From NCBI GenBank assembly GCA_947174995.1, contig CAMWLC010000023.1:1-38613 (forward strand): 38,613 bases of DNA, read 5' to 3'. How positions within the stretch are numbered: the stretch's first letter is position 1; each line of letters starts with the position of its first letter. Below the pieces are notes generated by a model. It saw only the letters and a list, made by a program, of their open reading frames with translations. It was not told where the DNA came from and ran no database searches. Below, piece by piece: positions 25,682 through 35,170 of this stretch. Source of the stretch: an uncultured Porphyromonadaceae bacterium. GTDB taxonomy: Bacteria; Bacteroidota; Bacteroidia; Bacteroidales; Muribaculaceae. Both the position numbers and the translations under genes were made by a program.

Positions 25682-28435
25682 ATGAAAGCAATCTCTTTTA
25701 TACGTAAGGCAATTGCCGGAGTGTGGGTCGCCTCGGCCTTCTGTCTCGCCACAGGATGCGGCGGGGAAGGTTCCGGTCCTAAATACCGCATCGGGATTTC
25801 GCAGCCCAGTGATGACTACTGGCGCCAGAAAAGCAATGAAGACATAGAGCGCGGCGCCATGTTTCATGAGAATGTGGAGCTTGACTTCCGCTCGGCCAAC
25901 AATAACTCCGGGCGGCAGAGGGAGGATGTGGAGAAGTTCATCGAGGAGGGGTGTGACCTGATCATACTATCTCCTCACGATGCCACCGACATAATGCCTA
26001 CTGTGAGAAAAGCCCGCGAGAAGGGGATTCCGGTAGTGACTTTCGACAGGACTCTGGATGGAGATGACTTCACGGCTCATCTCGAGGTGGACAATTACGC
26101 ACTGGCTAAATCGGTGGGTGAATATGCGCTCACGGTGATGGATCGCCCCATACGCGCCCTGGAGATCCAGGGACCACCAGACTCCTCTCCCGCCATACGG
26201 CGCCACAAGGGTTTCTCCGATGCCATGGCCGCCTCTCCCGGCACCGAAATAGTGGCCTCGGTGAGCGCTATGTGGCAGGACTCCTTAGCGTATGCCCTCG
26301 CCGACTCCATACTCGCCCTTCACCCGGAGATCAACCTTATATACGCCCACACCGACTATATGGCTCTCGGAGCAGAGAAGGCCGCCCGCGAGAGAGGACG
26401 CGACGACATCACCGTGCTGGGTATAGACGGAGTGCCGCATATAGGAATACGGGGTGTGCGCGACGGTCGCCTTACGGCCACCTTCCTCTATCCCACGGAG
26501 GGAGAGCGATTGATGGCCCTCGCGGTGAATATCCTTGAGGGGAAACCATACGACCGCATCAATCTCACACCCCCGCTCCCCCCGATTGACCGCACCAACG
26601 CGGAGATAATGCTGGCCCAGGACAGTCTGCTGAATCTCGAGACCGACCGCATCAAGCTCATGCGCGGCAAGCTCCATGAGTATCTGGACCGTAACACGGC
26701 CCAACGCCTGCTGCTCTATGCCGTGCTGATAATAGCGTTGCTTCTCGGAGTGGTGACATTCGTGTCGCTCAGGGCTGTGGCCATCTACCGCCGACAGCGT
26801 GCCGCCCTGGAGGAACGCAATGTGCGCCTCAAGGAGGAGAAGGCCAAGCAGCAGGTGCTATATAACCGCCTTGAGGAGGCCACTCAGTCGAAACTGACCT
26901 TCTTCACGAATGTCTCCCACGACCTGCGCACCCCCCTCACCCTCGTGGCCGGACCCGTGGAGGAGATGGCACACGCCGACTATCTGACTCCGCGCCACAA
27001 TTCGCTGATGCAGACGGCGCGGCGCAACGTCAATATACTGCGCCGCCTCATCGATCAGATACTTGACTTCAGAAAATATGAGAACGGCAAGGCGGATCTT
27101 CATCTCAGCGAGGTGGATGCCGGACGCCTCATCCGTCTGTGGACAGATGATTTCATGGAGGCAGGACGCCGGCGCGATATTAAAATCAGTTGCACCATCT
27201 CTCCGGAGGGGGGAATCGTGTGCGCCATGGATGTGGAGAAACTCGAAAGGGTGTTTTTCAATCTTATGAGCAATGCCCTTAAACACACTCCCGACAACGG
27301 CAGGATACATGTGGACTGCCGCAGTGGCGGCGATACGCTCACCATTTCGGTCAGCGACACCGGAATCGGCATCTCACCCGAGGACCAGACACATATCTTC
27401 GACCGCTTTTTCCAGGCGCACCGTTCCGTGCCCTTCGGTTCCGGCATCGGACTTGCCGTCACGAAGGCCTTCATAGAGCTGCATGGAGGCACCATCGAGG
27501 TGAAGAGCGAGCCGGGTAAGGGGAGCGTATTCACCGTCACTCTGCCGCTGCGCCACTGCGCGGCGGCAGAGCAGGAGACCCCTGACCGACATATCAGACC
27601 GGAAGACATAGCCACGGAGCTTGGCGTCAGCGAAGATGACAGCCGCTCATTCGACAAGGAAAAACCGCTGCTCCTCATCATCGACGACAACCGCGACATC
27701 CGCTCCATGATATCCGACCTGCTCGGCGAGGAATACAATATCATCTGCGCCTCGGATGGACAGCAAGGAGTGAAAATGGCGGTGAAATATGTGCCGGATA
27801 TAATAATATGCGATGTCATGATGCCCGTCATGGATGGACTGGAGTGTGTGAAGCGTCTGCGCGAAGAGGTGTCCACCTCCCATATCCCGGTGCTTATGCT
27901 CACGGCCTGCTCGCTCGACAGCCAGCGTGTGGCCGGATACGAGAGCGGTGTGGACGCCTATCTTCCGAAGCCCTTCGCTCCCGAAGTGCTGGCCTCCAGA
28001 TGCCGCAACCTGCTGCTCAACCGCCGCCGCATACGCCGTCTCTTCGCCGAGAGCGGACACACGGCTGCTCCCGAGGAGAAGCGCCGGGAACTCCCTGCCT
28101 CACCGGCTCCCAACGATGTGGAGAGCGATTTCTACAACCGCTTCACCGAGATTGTGAGGGCGCGCCTCCACGATCCCGAGCTCAGCATCGACTACATCGC
28201 CGGACAGATCGGGCTTAGCCAGTCGCAGCTCACGCGAAAGATAAAGGCCATCACCAATTATACCCCGGTGGAGATTATTCGCAACATGCGCCTGCGCCAC
28301 GCGCGCACCTTATTGCGCACCACCGAGAAGACAGTGGGGGAAATCGCCTTCGAATCGGGATTTACCTCCCCGGCCTATTTCTCGAAGTGCTACCGCGAGA
28401 CATTCGGCCACACACCCTCCGAGGCGCGACGCTGA
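25682..28435 (+). CDS. Hybrid two-component system regulator with a periplasmic-binding-protein sensor (fructan-type PUL regulator)
   Basis: ATG 25682 is preferred over an in-frame TTG three codons earlier. The 917-aa protein combines a whole signalling pathway: an N-terminal signal sequence with lipobox-like LATGC (Cys26), a sugar-binding domain of the RbsB/LacI type (about 36-310; ISQPSDDYWRQ and VLGIDGVPHIG), one membrane helix (about 343-369), a histidine kinase with phospho-acceptor His413 in NVSHDLRTPLT, an ATPase domain with DTGIGI, a receiver domain with phospho-acceptor Asp711 in CDVMMP, and an AraC-type DNA-binding domain (about 810-917). In B. thetaiotaomicron the regulator BT1754, which has this sensor type, binds free fructose. 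It most likely activates the adjacent susC operon through the repeats at 28457-28495. Confidence 0.95.
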   Translation: MKAISFIRKAIAGVWVASAFCLATGCGGEGSGPKYRIGISQPSDDYWRQKSNEDIERGAMFHENVELDFRSANNNSGRQREDVEKFIEEGCDLIILSPHDATDIMPTVRKAREKGIPVVTFDRTLDGDDFTAHLEVDNYALAKSVGEYALTVMDRPIRALEIQGPPDSSPAIRRHKGFSDAMAASPGTEIVASVSAMWQDSLAYALADSILALHPEINLIYAHTDYMALGAEKAARERGRDDITVLGIDGVPHIGIRGVRDGRLTATFLYPTEGERLMALAVNILEGKPYDRINLTPPLPPIDRTNAEIMLAQDSLLNLETDRIKLMRGKLHEYLDRNTAQRLLLYAVLIIALLLGVVTFVSLRAVAIYRRQRAALEERNVRLKEEKAKQQVLYNRLEEATQSKLTFFTNVSHDLRTPLTLVAGPVEEMAHADYLTPRHNSLMQTARRNVNILRRLIDQILDFRKYENGKADLHLSEVDAGRLIRLWTDDFMEAGRRRDIKISCTISPEGGIVCAMDVEKLERVFFNLMSNALKHTPDNGRIHVDCRSGGDTLTISVSDTGIGISPEDQTHIFDRFFQAHRSVPFGSGIGLAVTKAFIELHGGTIEVKSEPGKGSVFTVTLPLRHCAAAEQETPDRHIRPEDIATELGVSEDDSRSFDKEKPLLLIIDDNRDIRSMISDLLGEEYNIICASDGQQGVKMAVKYVPDIIICDVMMPVMDGLECVKRLREEVSTSHIPVLMLTACSLDSQRVAGYESGVDAYLPKPFAPEVLASRCRNLLLNRRRIRRLFAESGHTAAPEEKRRELPASPAPNDVESDFYNRFTEIVRARLHDPELSIDYIAGQIGLSQSQLTRKIKAITNYTPVEIIRNMRLRHARTLLRTTEKTVGEIAFESGFTSPAYFSKCYRETFGHTPSEARR

Positions 28436-28456
28436 AAACGCTCAATAACAGGGGTA

Positions 28457-28495
28457 TGCAACATCCGTGACATCCGATGCAACAAATGTGACATC
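28457..28495 (+). promoter_or_regulatory. Tandem direct repeat, probable binding site of the hybrid regulator
   Basis: TGCAACATCCGTGACATC (28457-28474) and TGCAACAAATGTGACATC (28478-28495) match at 15 of 18 positions and start exactly 21 bp apart, two helical turns. Tandem same-face sites are typical of AraC-type DNA-binding domains. The repeats lie in the 238-bp gap between the regulator and susC. The link to the regulator is an inference. Confidence 0.65.
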
Positions 28496-28634
28496 AAGAC
28501 TCCTACACGCAAAAAATGTTAAAGCAAGGGGTACGCTTTGCAAAAAAACCGCAATGATTGTGATAAAATCGGACACTCCATAAAATTGATATGGAAGTCA
28601 ACATGCGTAATACACGCCCTTTACATGCCGGTGT

Positions 28635-28642
28635 TAACTTTG
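28635..28642 (+). promoter_or_regulatory. -7 element of the susC operon promoter
   Basis: TAACTTTG is a perfect Bacteroidota -7 element 31 nt before the susC ATG. No TTG is present about 20 nt upstream, which fits a promoter that depends on an activator. Confidence 0.55.
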
Positions 28643-28673
28643 CCACGTAAAATTTAACTAAAACTAACACTGC

Positions 28674-31600
28674 ATGAAAAAAGGAATCCTCAGCGTCCTG
28701 CTGCTGCTCATAATGGCAGTCACGGCGCACGCACAGGAGATGACCGCGCGGGGCACGGTCTATTCACGTGTTGACGACGAACCACTCATCGGCGCCACCG
28801 TGATGTGCGAAGTCACCAATCAAGGCACTTCCACCGACATCGACGGTGGGTTCAGCCTCTCTGTCCCGGAGGGGTCGCTCCTTAAAATCTCATACGTGGG
28901 CTATCAGACCATAGAGGTGAAGGCCGGCCCCGATATGACCGTGTATATGGATGAAGACTCCGACGTGCTCGACGAGCTGGTCGTGGTCGGATACCAGACG
29001 GTGAGAAAGGCTGACCTCACGGGCGCCGTGTCAGTGGTGTCGACCAAGTCTCTCGAGACCAGCTCCGACAGCGACCCGATGCGTGCCCTCCAGGGCAAGA
29101 TTCCCGGTATGACCGTGACGGCCAACGGCTCGCCCAGCGGCGCAGGTTCGGTACGTATACGCGGTATCGGCTCCTTCAACGCCTCGCAGGACCCCCTCTT
29201 CATTATTGACGGTGTTCCTACCACGGCCACTCTCAATTCGCTCAACATGAACGACATCGAGAGCATGCAGGTGCTCAAGGACGCGGCTTCGGCCTCCATC
29301 TACGGTTCGCGTGCAGCCAACGGTGTGATCATCATCACCACCAAGAAGGGCAAGAACTCCGGCGACGGCAAGATCAACGTGAGCTTCTCGGCCAACTTCA
29401 CCACGCAGTTCTACTCCTCGCAGTCGAAAATGAAGCTCCTCGACACCCCGGGATATGCCACCGCCATGGCTCAGGCCGCTCTCAACGACGGTCTTGACCC
29501 GGCCGCATACGCCTCCAGCTACGGCCTGAACCTCAATGCCGCTTCCGGATACCCCATTTCGGTCTACAATATCGCCACCGGGCAATATCAGAACTATATG
29601 GTCAACGGTATGTATGACGGATTCATCAACAACAAGCGCACGATGATGATGTCAAACACCGACTGGCTCGACGAAATCTCGCGCACAGGCTTCTCGCAGC
29701 ACTACGATGCTTCCGTGTCTCATGCCTCCGACAAGGGAACGACCTTCTTCTCCCTGGGCTACAAGCGCAACGAGGGTATCCTGAAATACACCAACTTCGA
29801 GAACTTCGCCGCCCGCATCAACTCCTCATATAACATCTCTCCGGTGGTGAGCGTGGGAGAGAACTTCACCCTCACCTACACCGACCAAGTGGATTGCCAG
29901 CCTCTTGAGAACGCCCTCAAGATGTCCACCATCATCCCCGTATTCGAGATAGACGGCACCACCTACGGCGGCCCCGTGGGAAGTATGCCTGACCGCCAGA
30001 ACCCCCTCCGCGAGCTGGCCTTCAACAAGAACAACGCCCTGAACGTGTGGCGTCTCTTCGGAAACGCATATATCGACATCCGCCCCATCAAGGGCCTCGT
30101 GCTGCGTTCCAACTTCGGTATTGACTACGATGCCGCCTTCATCCACAGCTACAACTACACCTTCCACAGCGACATCGTCAATAACGACACCAACTCCACG
30201 ACCCTCTCGCAGGCCAACGACTCGAAGTGGACATGGTCAAACACGGCCAACTACAACTTCAACATCAAGGACGAGCATCGCTTCACCGTCCTGGCCGGTA
30301 TGGAGCTCTTCCGTCAGAGCCGCATAGACTTCGCAGCCTACAACGAGAACTATGACATCGAGACTCCTGACTACATGTATCCCGATGCCTCTTCCGGCGT
30401 GGAGCGTGCCACAGGTAACAAGTCAGCATACGCACTGGCCTCTTTCTTCGGAAAGATAGACTATAACTGGCGCGACCTGCTGCTTGCCTCCTTCACCATC
30501 CGTCGCGACGGTTCCTCACGCTTCGGTAGCAACAACCGCTACGGTACCTTCCCCGCCGCCAGCCTCGGCTACCGCATCTCCGAGCATCTGCGCAAGGCCG
30601 ACTGGCTTGACGAACTCAAGCTCCGCCTCACATGGGGTAAGACCGGTAACCAGGCCATCTCCAACACCGCACGCTATGCACTCTATATCGCCGATTACGG
30701 CAACGACCGCGTGACCTCCACCGCCTACGACCTGCTGCTCCAGCAGAGCGGTGTCTTCCCCTCGGGCTACTATGCGAGCCAGACCGCCAACCCCAACCTG
30801 AAGTGGGAGACCGCCATACAGTATGACGCCGGTATCGACTTCGGACTCTTCCGCAACCGCCTGACCGGTACGTTTGACGCCTACATCAAGGATGTGAAGG
30901 ATATGCTCATCATCCCGGCTTATCTCGGCTCCGTGGGTGAGGGCGGCGCCTCATGGCTCAACGGTCCTTCGCTGCGCAACTGGGGTATGGAGTTCATGGT
31001 CGGCTGGCGCGACGAACTCGCCTGCGGCCTGACATACCGCGCTTCGCTCAATCTCGACTTCTTCCGCAACCGTGTCACCTACCTCCCCCTGACCACCACC
31101 GGCTCCTACGCCCACACCACTACCCAGAACCTCGTGCAGTCGCGCAAGCCCTACGGCTCGATTGTCGGATATGTGTTTGACGGCCTCTTCCAGTCGCAGG
31201 AGGAAGTGCTCGCCTACGGCCAGGACAACGCCCGTGTCGGCGGCATGAAGTATGCCGACCTCAACGGCGACGGCAAGATCACCGCCGATGACCAGACCTG
31301 GATTTTCAATCCCGTGCCCGACCTCTCCTTCGGTCTCAATGTGGAGCTGAACTACAAGAATTTTGACTTCCAGATGTTCTGGCAGGGTGTGCTCGGCCAG
31401 GATGTGTACAACAACCAGAAATTCCAGAATGACTTCTGGAGCGTCACCGACGCCGGCAGCAACAAGGGTGTCCGCGTGCTTGACGGATGGCTTCCCAATG
31501 TCAACACGGGCTCCACCATCCCGATGCTGACCACCGACAACAAGGGTGACGAGGGACGCACCTCCTCCTACTTCGTGGAGAACGGCTCCTACGCCAAGCT

Positions 31601-31799
31601 GCGCACCCTCCAGATAGGCTACACACTCCCCTCGGCCATCGCCGCCAAAATGCGCATGACCAAGGCCCGTGTATATGTTTCCGGCCAGAACCTGCTCACC
31701 ATCAAGAGCAGCAGCCTCACCTGCACCGACCCCGAGAACCCCGCGTGGGCATACCCCATCCCGACCTCCTTCTCCTTCGGTCTCCAGGTAGATTTCTAA
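28674..31799 (+). CDS. SusC/RagA-family TonB-dependent outer-membrane transporter
   Basis: This 1041-aa protein has a signal peptide (cleaved near AHAQ, residue 21), a carboxypeptidase-regulatory-like domain (about 25-100; ARGTVYSRVDDEPLIGATV and GYQTIEV), a plug domain (about 105-230) with LDELVVVGYQTVRKADLTGAV and RGIGSFNASQDPLFIIDGVPT, and a C-terminal barrel ending in the aromatic LQVDF. It imports oligosaccharides across the outer membrane with the SusD partner encoded 28 nt downstream. No N-terminal anti-sigma-interacting extension is seen, as expected for a locus run by a hybrid two-component regulator rather than an ECF sigma pair. The substrate is probably a fructan, judging by the neighbouring DUF4960 gene and the regulator type. 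Confidence 0.96.
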   Translation: MKKGILSVLLLLIMAVTAHAQEMTARGTVYSRVDDEPLIGATVMCEVTNQGTSTDIDGGFSLSVPEGSLLKISYVGYQTIEVKAGPDMTVYMDEDSDVLDELVVVGYQTVRKADLTGAVSVVSTKSLETSSDSDPMRALQGKIPGMTVTANGSPSGAGSVRIRGIGSFNASQDPLFIIDGVPTTATLNSLNMNDIESMQVLKDAASASIYGSRAANGVIIITTKKGKNSGDGKINVSFSANFTTQFYSSQSKMKLLDTPGYATAMAQAALNDGLDPAAYASSYGLNLNAASGYPISVYNIATGQYQNYMVNGMYDGFINNKRTMMMSNTDWLDEISRTGFSQHYDASVSHASDKGTTFFSLGYKRNEGILKYTNFENFAARINSSYNISPVVSVGENFTLTYTDQVDCQPLENALKMSTIIPVFEIDGTTYGGPVGSMPDRQNPLRELAFNKNNALNVWRLFGNAYIDIRPIKGLVLRSNFGIDYDAAFIHSYNYTFHSDIVNNDTNSTTLSQANDSKWTWSNTANYNFNIKDEHRFTVLAGMELFRQSRIDFAAYNENYDIETPDYMYPDASSGVERATGNKSAYALASFFGKIDYNWRDLLLASFTIRRDGSSRFGSNNRYGTFPAASLGYRISEHLRKADWLDELKLRLTWGKTGNQAISNTARYALYIADYGNDRVTSTAYDLLLQQSGVFPSGYYASQTANPNLKWETAIQYDAGIDFGLFRNRLTGTFDAYIKDVKDMLIIPAYLGSVGEGGASWLNGPSLRNWGMEFMVGWRDELACGLTYRASLNLDFFRNRVTYLPLTTTGSYAHTTTQNLVQSRKPYGSIVGYVFDGLFQSQEEVLAYGQDNARVGGMKYADLNGDGKITADDQTWIFNPVPDLSFGLNVELNYKNFDFQMFWQGVLGQDVYNNQKFQNDFWSVTDAGSNKGVRVLDGWLPNVNTGSTIPMLTTDNKGDEGRTSSYFVENGSYAKLRTLQIGYTLPSAIAAKMRMTKARVYVSGQNLLTIKSSSLTCTDPENPAWAYPIPTSFSFGLQVDF

Positions 31800-31827
31800 T
31801 ACAAAATCAACAACAATCCGAATCATT

Positions 31828-33564
31828 ATGAAATCCTTCAAGATATTACTTCTCTCCCTGGCCGCTCTGGGCATGACCGGATGTAATGACTTCATCGATG
31901 TGCCCCCCACGGGCGTGGTGAACGGTGAGCTCGCATACTCCCAGCCCGAAAAGATGGTCAACTCGGCATACGCCGCTCTCGGCGACTGCTGGTACAACTA
32001 CCCCTTCAACCTCTGGCCCTATGGCGACCTCGGTTCCGACGACTGCCTCAAGGGTGGCGGCGGCACGACCGACACCGGCTATCACCCCATGGAGATATGG
32101 TCTACGCTGACCTCCACTCCCGGTGAGCTCGACGAACTCTGGTATCGCCTCTACTGCAACATCTCGCGCTGCAACCGCGCCTTGGTATCCCTCCAGGAGC
32201 ACGGCGTGGAGAAGCTCGGCGAGAAGACGGCTGCCCAGCGCATAGGCGAGGTGCATTTCCTGCGCGGCCACAGCTACTTCAAGCTGCTGACCATGTTCCG
32301 CCAGATACCCTGGATCGATGAGAAAGTGTTTCAGGAAAACGCCCAGGAGAAGACCTCCAACACCCAGTTCACCTACGAGGAGCTCTTCGAGAAGGTGATC
32401 AACGAGTTCAAGCTCGCCTACGATGCCCTCCCGGCTGAAGTGACCGACGGTGGCGGACGCGCCAACAAGATCGCGGCGGCTTCCTATCTGGCCAAGTGCT
32501 ATCTCACCCTCGCATGGGGCGACGGATACGAGGCTACCGACGGTGTGGACTTCATCAACGAGGAATACATGAAGAAGGTGGTGGAATACACCGATGTAGT
32601 GGCCAATTCCCAGTATGATTATCTGGCAGATTTCGGCGACATCTTCCTCCCCGAATACAAGAACAGCTCCGAATCCGTGTTTGCCGTCCAGACTTCGCAA
32701 TACACCGAAGACAACACCCGCTTCGGCCGCGCCAACTGGTCGAACACTCTCAACGGCTGCTGGGGTATATGGTCATGCGGCTGGGACTTCCACAAGCCCT
32801 CGCAGAACCTCGTGAATGCCTACAAGACCCGCAACGGTCTGCCGATGTTCGAGGACTATGACGCCACCAATGCCTATCCCGTGATGGGTGAGGACGATGC
32901 CCAGAAGTGGGATCCGCGTTTGTTCCACACCGTGGGTATGCCGACTTTCCCCTACAAGTATGAGGATGAATACACCCTGACCCTCAACAATTCCCGCACG
33001 CCCAACACCTACGGCTTCTACACTTCCCTCAAGGAGGTGCCGCAGCGCAGCGCAGGCGAGACCTTCGAGGGCTCGTGGCAGGCTTTCGCAATGAATGACT
33101 ATGTGTTCCGCTACACGGACGTGATGCTGATGCGTGCCGAGGCACTCATCGAGCTGGGACGCACCGAGGAGGCCCGCACCATCATAAACGACATCCGTCA
33201 GCGTGCCGCCAACTCTATCGACAAGCACATCGCCTACGCCAAGGACTTCTGCGAGATCGCCCTCTATCCCGCCTCCGATTTCGACACTAAGGAGAAGGCC
33301 CGTCTGCGTCTGCGCTGGGAGCGCCGTCTGGAGATGGCCATGGAGAGCAGCCGCTATTTCGACCTTCGCCGCTGGGGCATAGCGTCCGAGACGCTCAACG
33401 CCTACTTCAAGAAGGAGGAGAAGTCAGAGTATGACGGCGTGAAGTACGGACAGTACTACAAGGACGCCTACTACACGGCCGGCAAGAACGAGTTCTATCC
33501 CGTGCCCTACAACCAGCTCTACTATGTGCCCGGACTCTACAAACAGAACAAGAACTATAATTGA
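31828..33564 (+). CDS. SusD/RagB-family outer-membrane glycan-binding lipoprotein
   Basis: This 578-aa protein has a lipoprotein signal with lipobox GMTGC (Cys19) and the mature start NDFIDVPPTGVV. It has the SusD core: tetratricopeptide-like helices (RLYCNISRCNRAL, GEVHFLRGHSYFKLLTMF) and the C-terminal pattern RLRLRWERRLEMAMESSRYFDLRRWG. It caps the SusC barrel on the cell surface and hands glycan to it. It ends 8 nt before the ATG of the DUF4960 lipoprotein, so the three genes form one operon. Confidence 0.96.
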   Translation: MKSFKILLLSLAALGMTGCNDFIDVPPTGVVNGELAYSQPEKMVNSAYAALGDCWYNYPFNLWPYGDLGSDDCLKGGGGTTDTGYHPMEIWSTLTSTPGELDELWYRLYCNISRCNRALVSLQEHGVEKLGEKTAAQRIGEVHFLRGHSYFKLLTMFRQIPWIDEKVFQENAQEKTSNTQFTYEELFEKVINEFKLAYDALPAEVTDGGGRANKIAAASYLAKCYLTLAWGDGYEATDGVDFINEEYMKKVVEYTDVVANSQYDYLADFGDIFLPEYKNSSESVFAVQTSQYTEDNTRFGRANWSNTLNGCWGIWSCGWDFHKPSQNLVNAYKTRNGLPMFEDYDATNAYPVMGEDDAQKWDPRLFHTVGMPTFPYKYEDEYTLTLNNSRTPNTYGFYTSLKEVPQRSAGETFEGSWQAFAMNDYVFRYTDVMLMRAEALIELGRTEEARTIINDIRQRAANSIDKHIAYAKDFCEIALYPASDFDTKEKARLRLRWERRLEMAMESSRYFDLRRWGIASETLNAYFKKEEKSEYDGVKYGQYYKDAYYTAGKNEFYPVPYNQLYYVPGLYKQNKNYN

Positions 33565-33572
33565 TTCCAGCA

Positions 33573-35072
33573 ATGAAAAAGCATAATTATCTCTCAATAC
33601 TGGCAGCCGGACTTCTTCTGGCCGGCTGCCAGGACAAGGATTACGATATCGTAGCCCCCGTGCTCGCTCCCGTTTCCGAGGATGCCCTCAAGGGTGAGCT
33701 GGTGGACAATGACTACGTATGGTCCTGGACTCCCCAGGAGGGAAAGGAAATGCTCGTCACTATCCTGCGCGACGGGCAGATGACCGGCTCGGAGGTTTCA
33801 TCCGACGGCACTTTCATCCATCACAATGTGGAGACAAAGGTGCCCTACACCTACATATTCAAGCTCTCCGACGGCACCAATCTCTCTTCGGGCGTGATCA
33901 AGCGCTACACGCGCCCCGGCGCTTACTCGGTGGGCGACCTCACTCTCGCCCAGACCGAGACAGGCACGGGCTATGATATGCAGGTGACCTGGACACCCTC
34001 GTCCGACGCCACGCAGACACTCCTGACTGCCACTGACGGCACCCGTACCATCACCGAGACTCTGGCAGGAAATGCCGATGCTTTCACGGTGAATAATGTA
34101 AAGTATGGCGAGGAATGGACTGTCACCGTCACGGCTTCCAATGCCGAGGGCAAGTCGCTCCCCATGTCGGCTTCGCTCAAGATAGGCAAGACCGCCATCG
34201 GCTTCCTGAGCGAATATCCCACCGAGGCTGCCCTTCTCTCCGAGGGTGACGACGATGAGGCGAGTGCGTGGCTCTGGTTCAAGTCCGAGTATCCCGGTGC
34301 CCGTTACGTATATTTCGGCGACATCAACTCCGATGCCGTTCTCGAGCCTTACCGCGTGCTCTTCTGGCTCAGAGACCTTGAGGAGAAGACGGAGGATGAT
34401 GTGTTCAACATGCCCGCAACAGTGGAGGCCGCTACACCCTTCGTGCGCAACTGGTATGCCGCCGGCGGCAATCTCCTCCTCTGGAGCCACGCCACAGCCT
34501 ATATCGGCACCCTCGGTCGCATAGAGAAGGATATGCTCCGCTCCAACGACCATGCAATCGGCATCGGCCGCGGCGGCATGAACGGCGATACCTGGAAGAT
34601 GGCCGTGGCACTCAATCCGGGTGGAAAGTTCACCAAGGATGCTTCCACTCACCCTGTCTTCCGCGGCATGGATATCGAGACCAACGACCGCACGAAGCTC
34701 ATAGCCTTCAAGGGACCGGGCTGGACGGAAGACCACAACTGCCTGTACTTCAATATCCCCGCAGTGCTCACCGGTCTTGACGCGCAGTCGGAGGAGTGCT
34801 ACGACGCCCTCACTCAGATATATGGCATCACGCCTCTCGGCACCTGGGACTCGCAGATTGATTTCGTGTCGCAGCTCAACGTGTGGGAGGCCGCTCAGGG
34901 CAACACCGAATTCAAGGGCACTGTGCTCTGCATCGGCAACGGCGGATGCGAGTTCTCCATGAGGAACCCCGACGGCACTCCCGACATCTCGGCCCGTCCC
35001 AAGAACAACTCCTGCCAGGACAACGTGCTCAAGCTGGCCAAAAACTCCATCGAATATCTCAAATCACGCTGA
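33573..35072 (+). CDS. DUF4960 surface lipoprotein (SusE-position, fructan-binding type)
   Basis: ATG 33573 is chosen because it opens a lipoprotein signal (lipobox LLAGC, Cys19); an in-frame TTG four codons earlier overlaps the SusD stop. The 499-aa protein has two fibronectin-III/SusE-like beta domains (about 30-120 and 120-215), then a larger alpha/beta domain (about 220-499; YVYFGDINSDAVLEPYRVLFWLRD, WYAAGGNLLLWSHATAYIG, CIGNGGCEFSMRNPDG) that I recognise as DUF4960. In the B. thetaiotaomicron levan locus a DUF4960 lipoprotein (BT1761) sits next to SusC/SusD and binds fructan at the surface. No hydrolase motif is seen here. Confidence 0.88.
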   Translation: MKKHNYLSILAAGLLLAGCQDKDYDIVAPVLAPVSEDALKGELVDNDYVWSWTPQEGKEMLVTILRDGQMTGSEVSSDGTFIHHNVETKVPYTYIFKLSDGTNLSSGVIKRYTRPGAYSVGDLTLAQTETGTGYDMQVTWTPSSDATQTLLTATDGTRTITETLAGNADAFTVNNVKYGEEWTVTVTASNAEGKSLPMSASLKIGKTAIGFLSEYPTEAALLSEGDDDEASAWLWFKSEYPGARYVYFGDINSDAVLEPYRVLFWLRDLEEKTEDDVFNMPATVEAATPFVRNWYAAGGNLLLWSHATAYIGTLGRIEKDMLRSNDHAIGIGRGGMNGDTWKMAVALNPGGKFTKDASTHPVFRGMDIETNDRTKLIAFKGPGWTEDHNCLYFNIPAVLTGLDAQSEECYDALTQIYGITPLGTWDSQIDFVSQLNVWEAAQGNTEFKGTVLCIGNGGCEFSMRNPDGTPDISARPKNNSCQDNVLKLAKNSIEYLKSR

Positions 35073-35120
35073 TTCCTTTTTTCATCATGATGCGGCGACG
35101 GCCGAATCATGTATATACGG

Positions 35121-35151
35121 CAATCGGCCCGCTGTCTCAGCGGGCCGATTG
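35121..35151 (+). terminator. Terminator of the susC-susD-DUF4960 operon
   Basis: A perfect 14-bp stem CAATCGGCCCGCTG (35121-35134) / CAGCGGGCCGATTG (35138-35151) with a 3-nt TCT loop is followed by TCATGTTTTCC. The T run is short and displaced by four bases, but the hairpin is very stable and lies 48 nt after the stop codon. Confidence 0.8.
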
Positions 35152-35170
35152 TCATGTTTTCCATAATACT

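Noticed and set aside
31840-32700. A 284-codon minus-strand frame opposite susD.
   Set aside because: An antisense shadow of a well-supported SusD gene; Leu/Val/Glu/His-rich with no domain.
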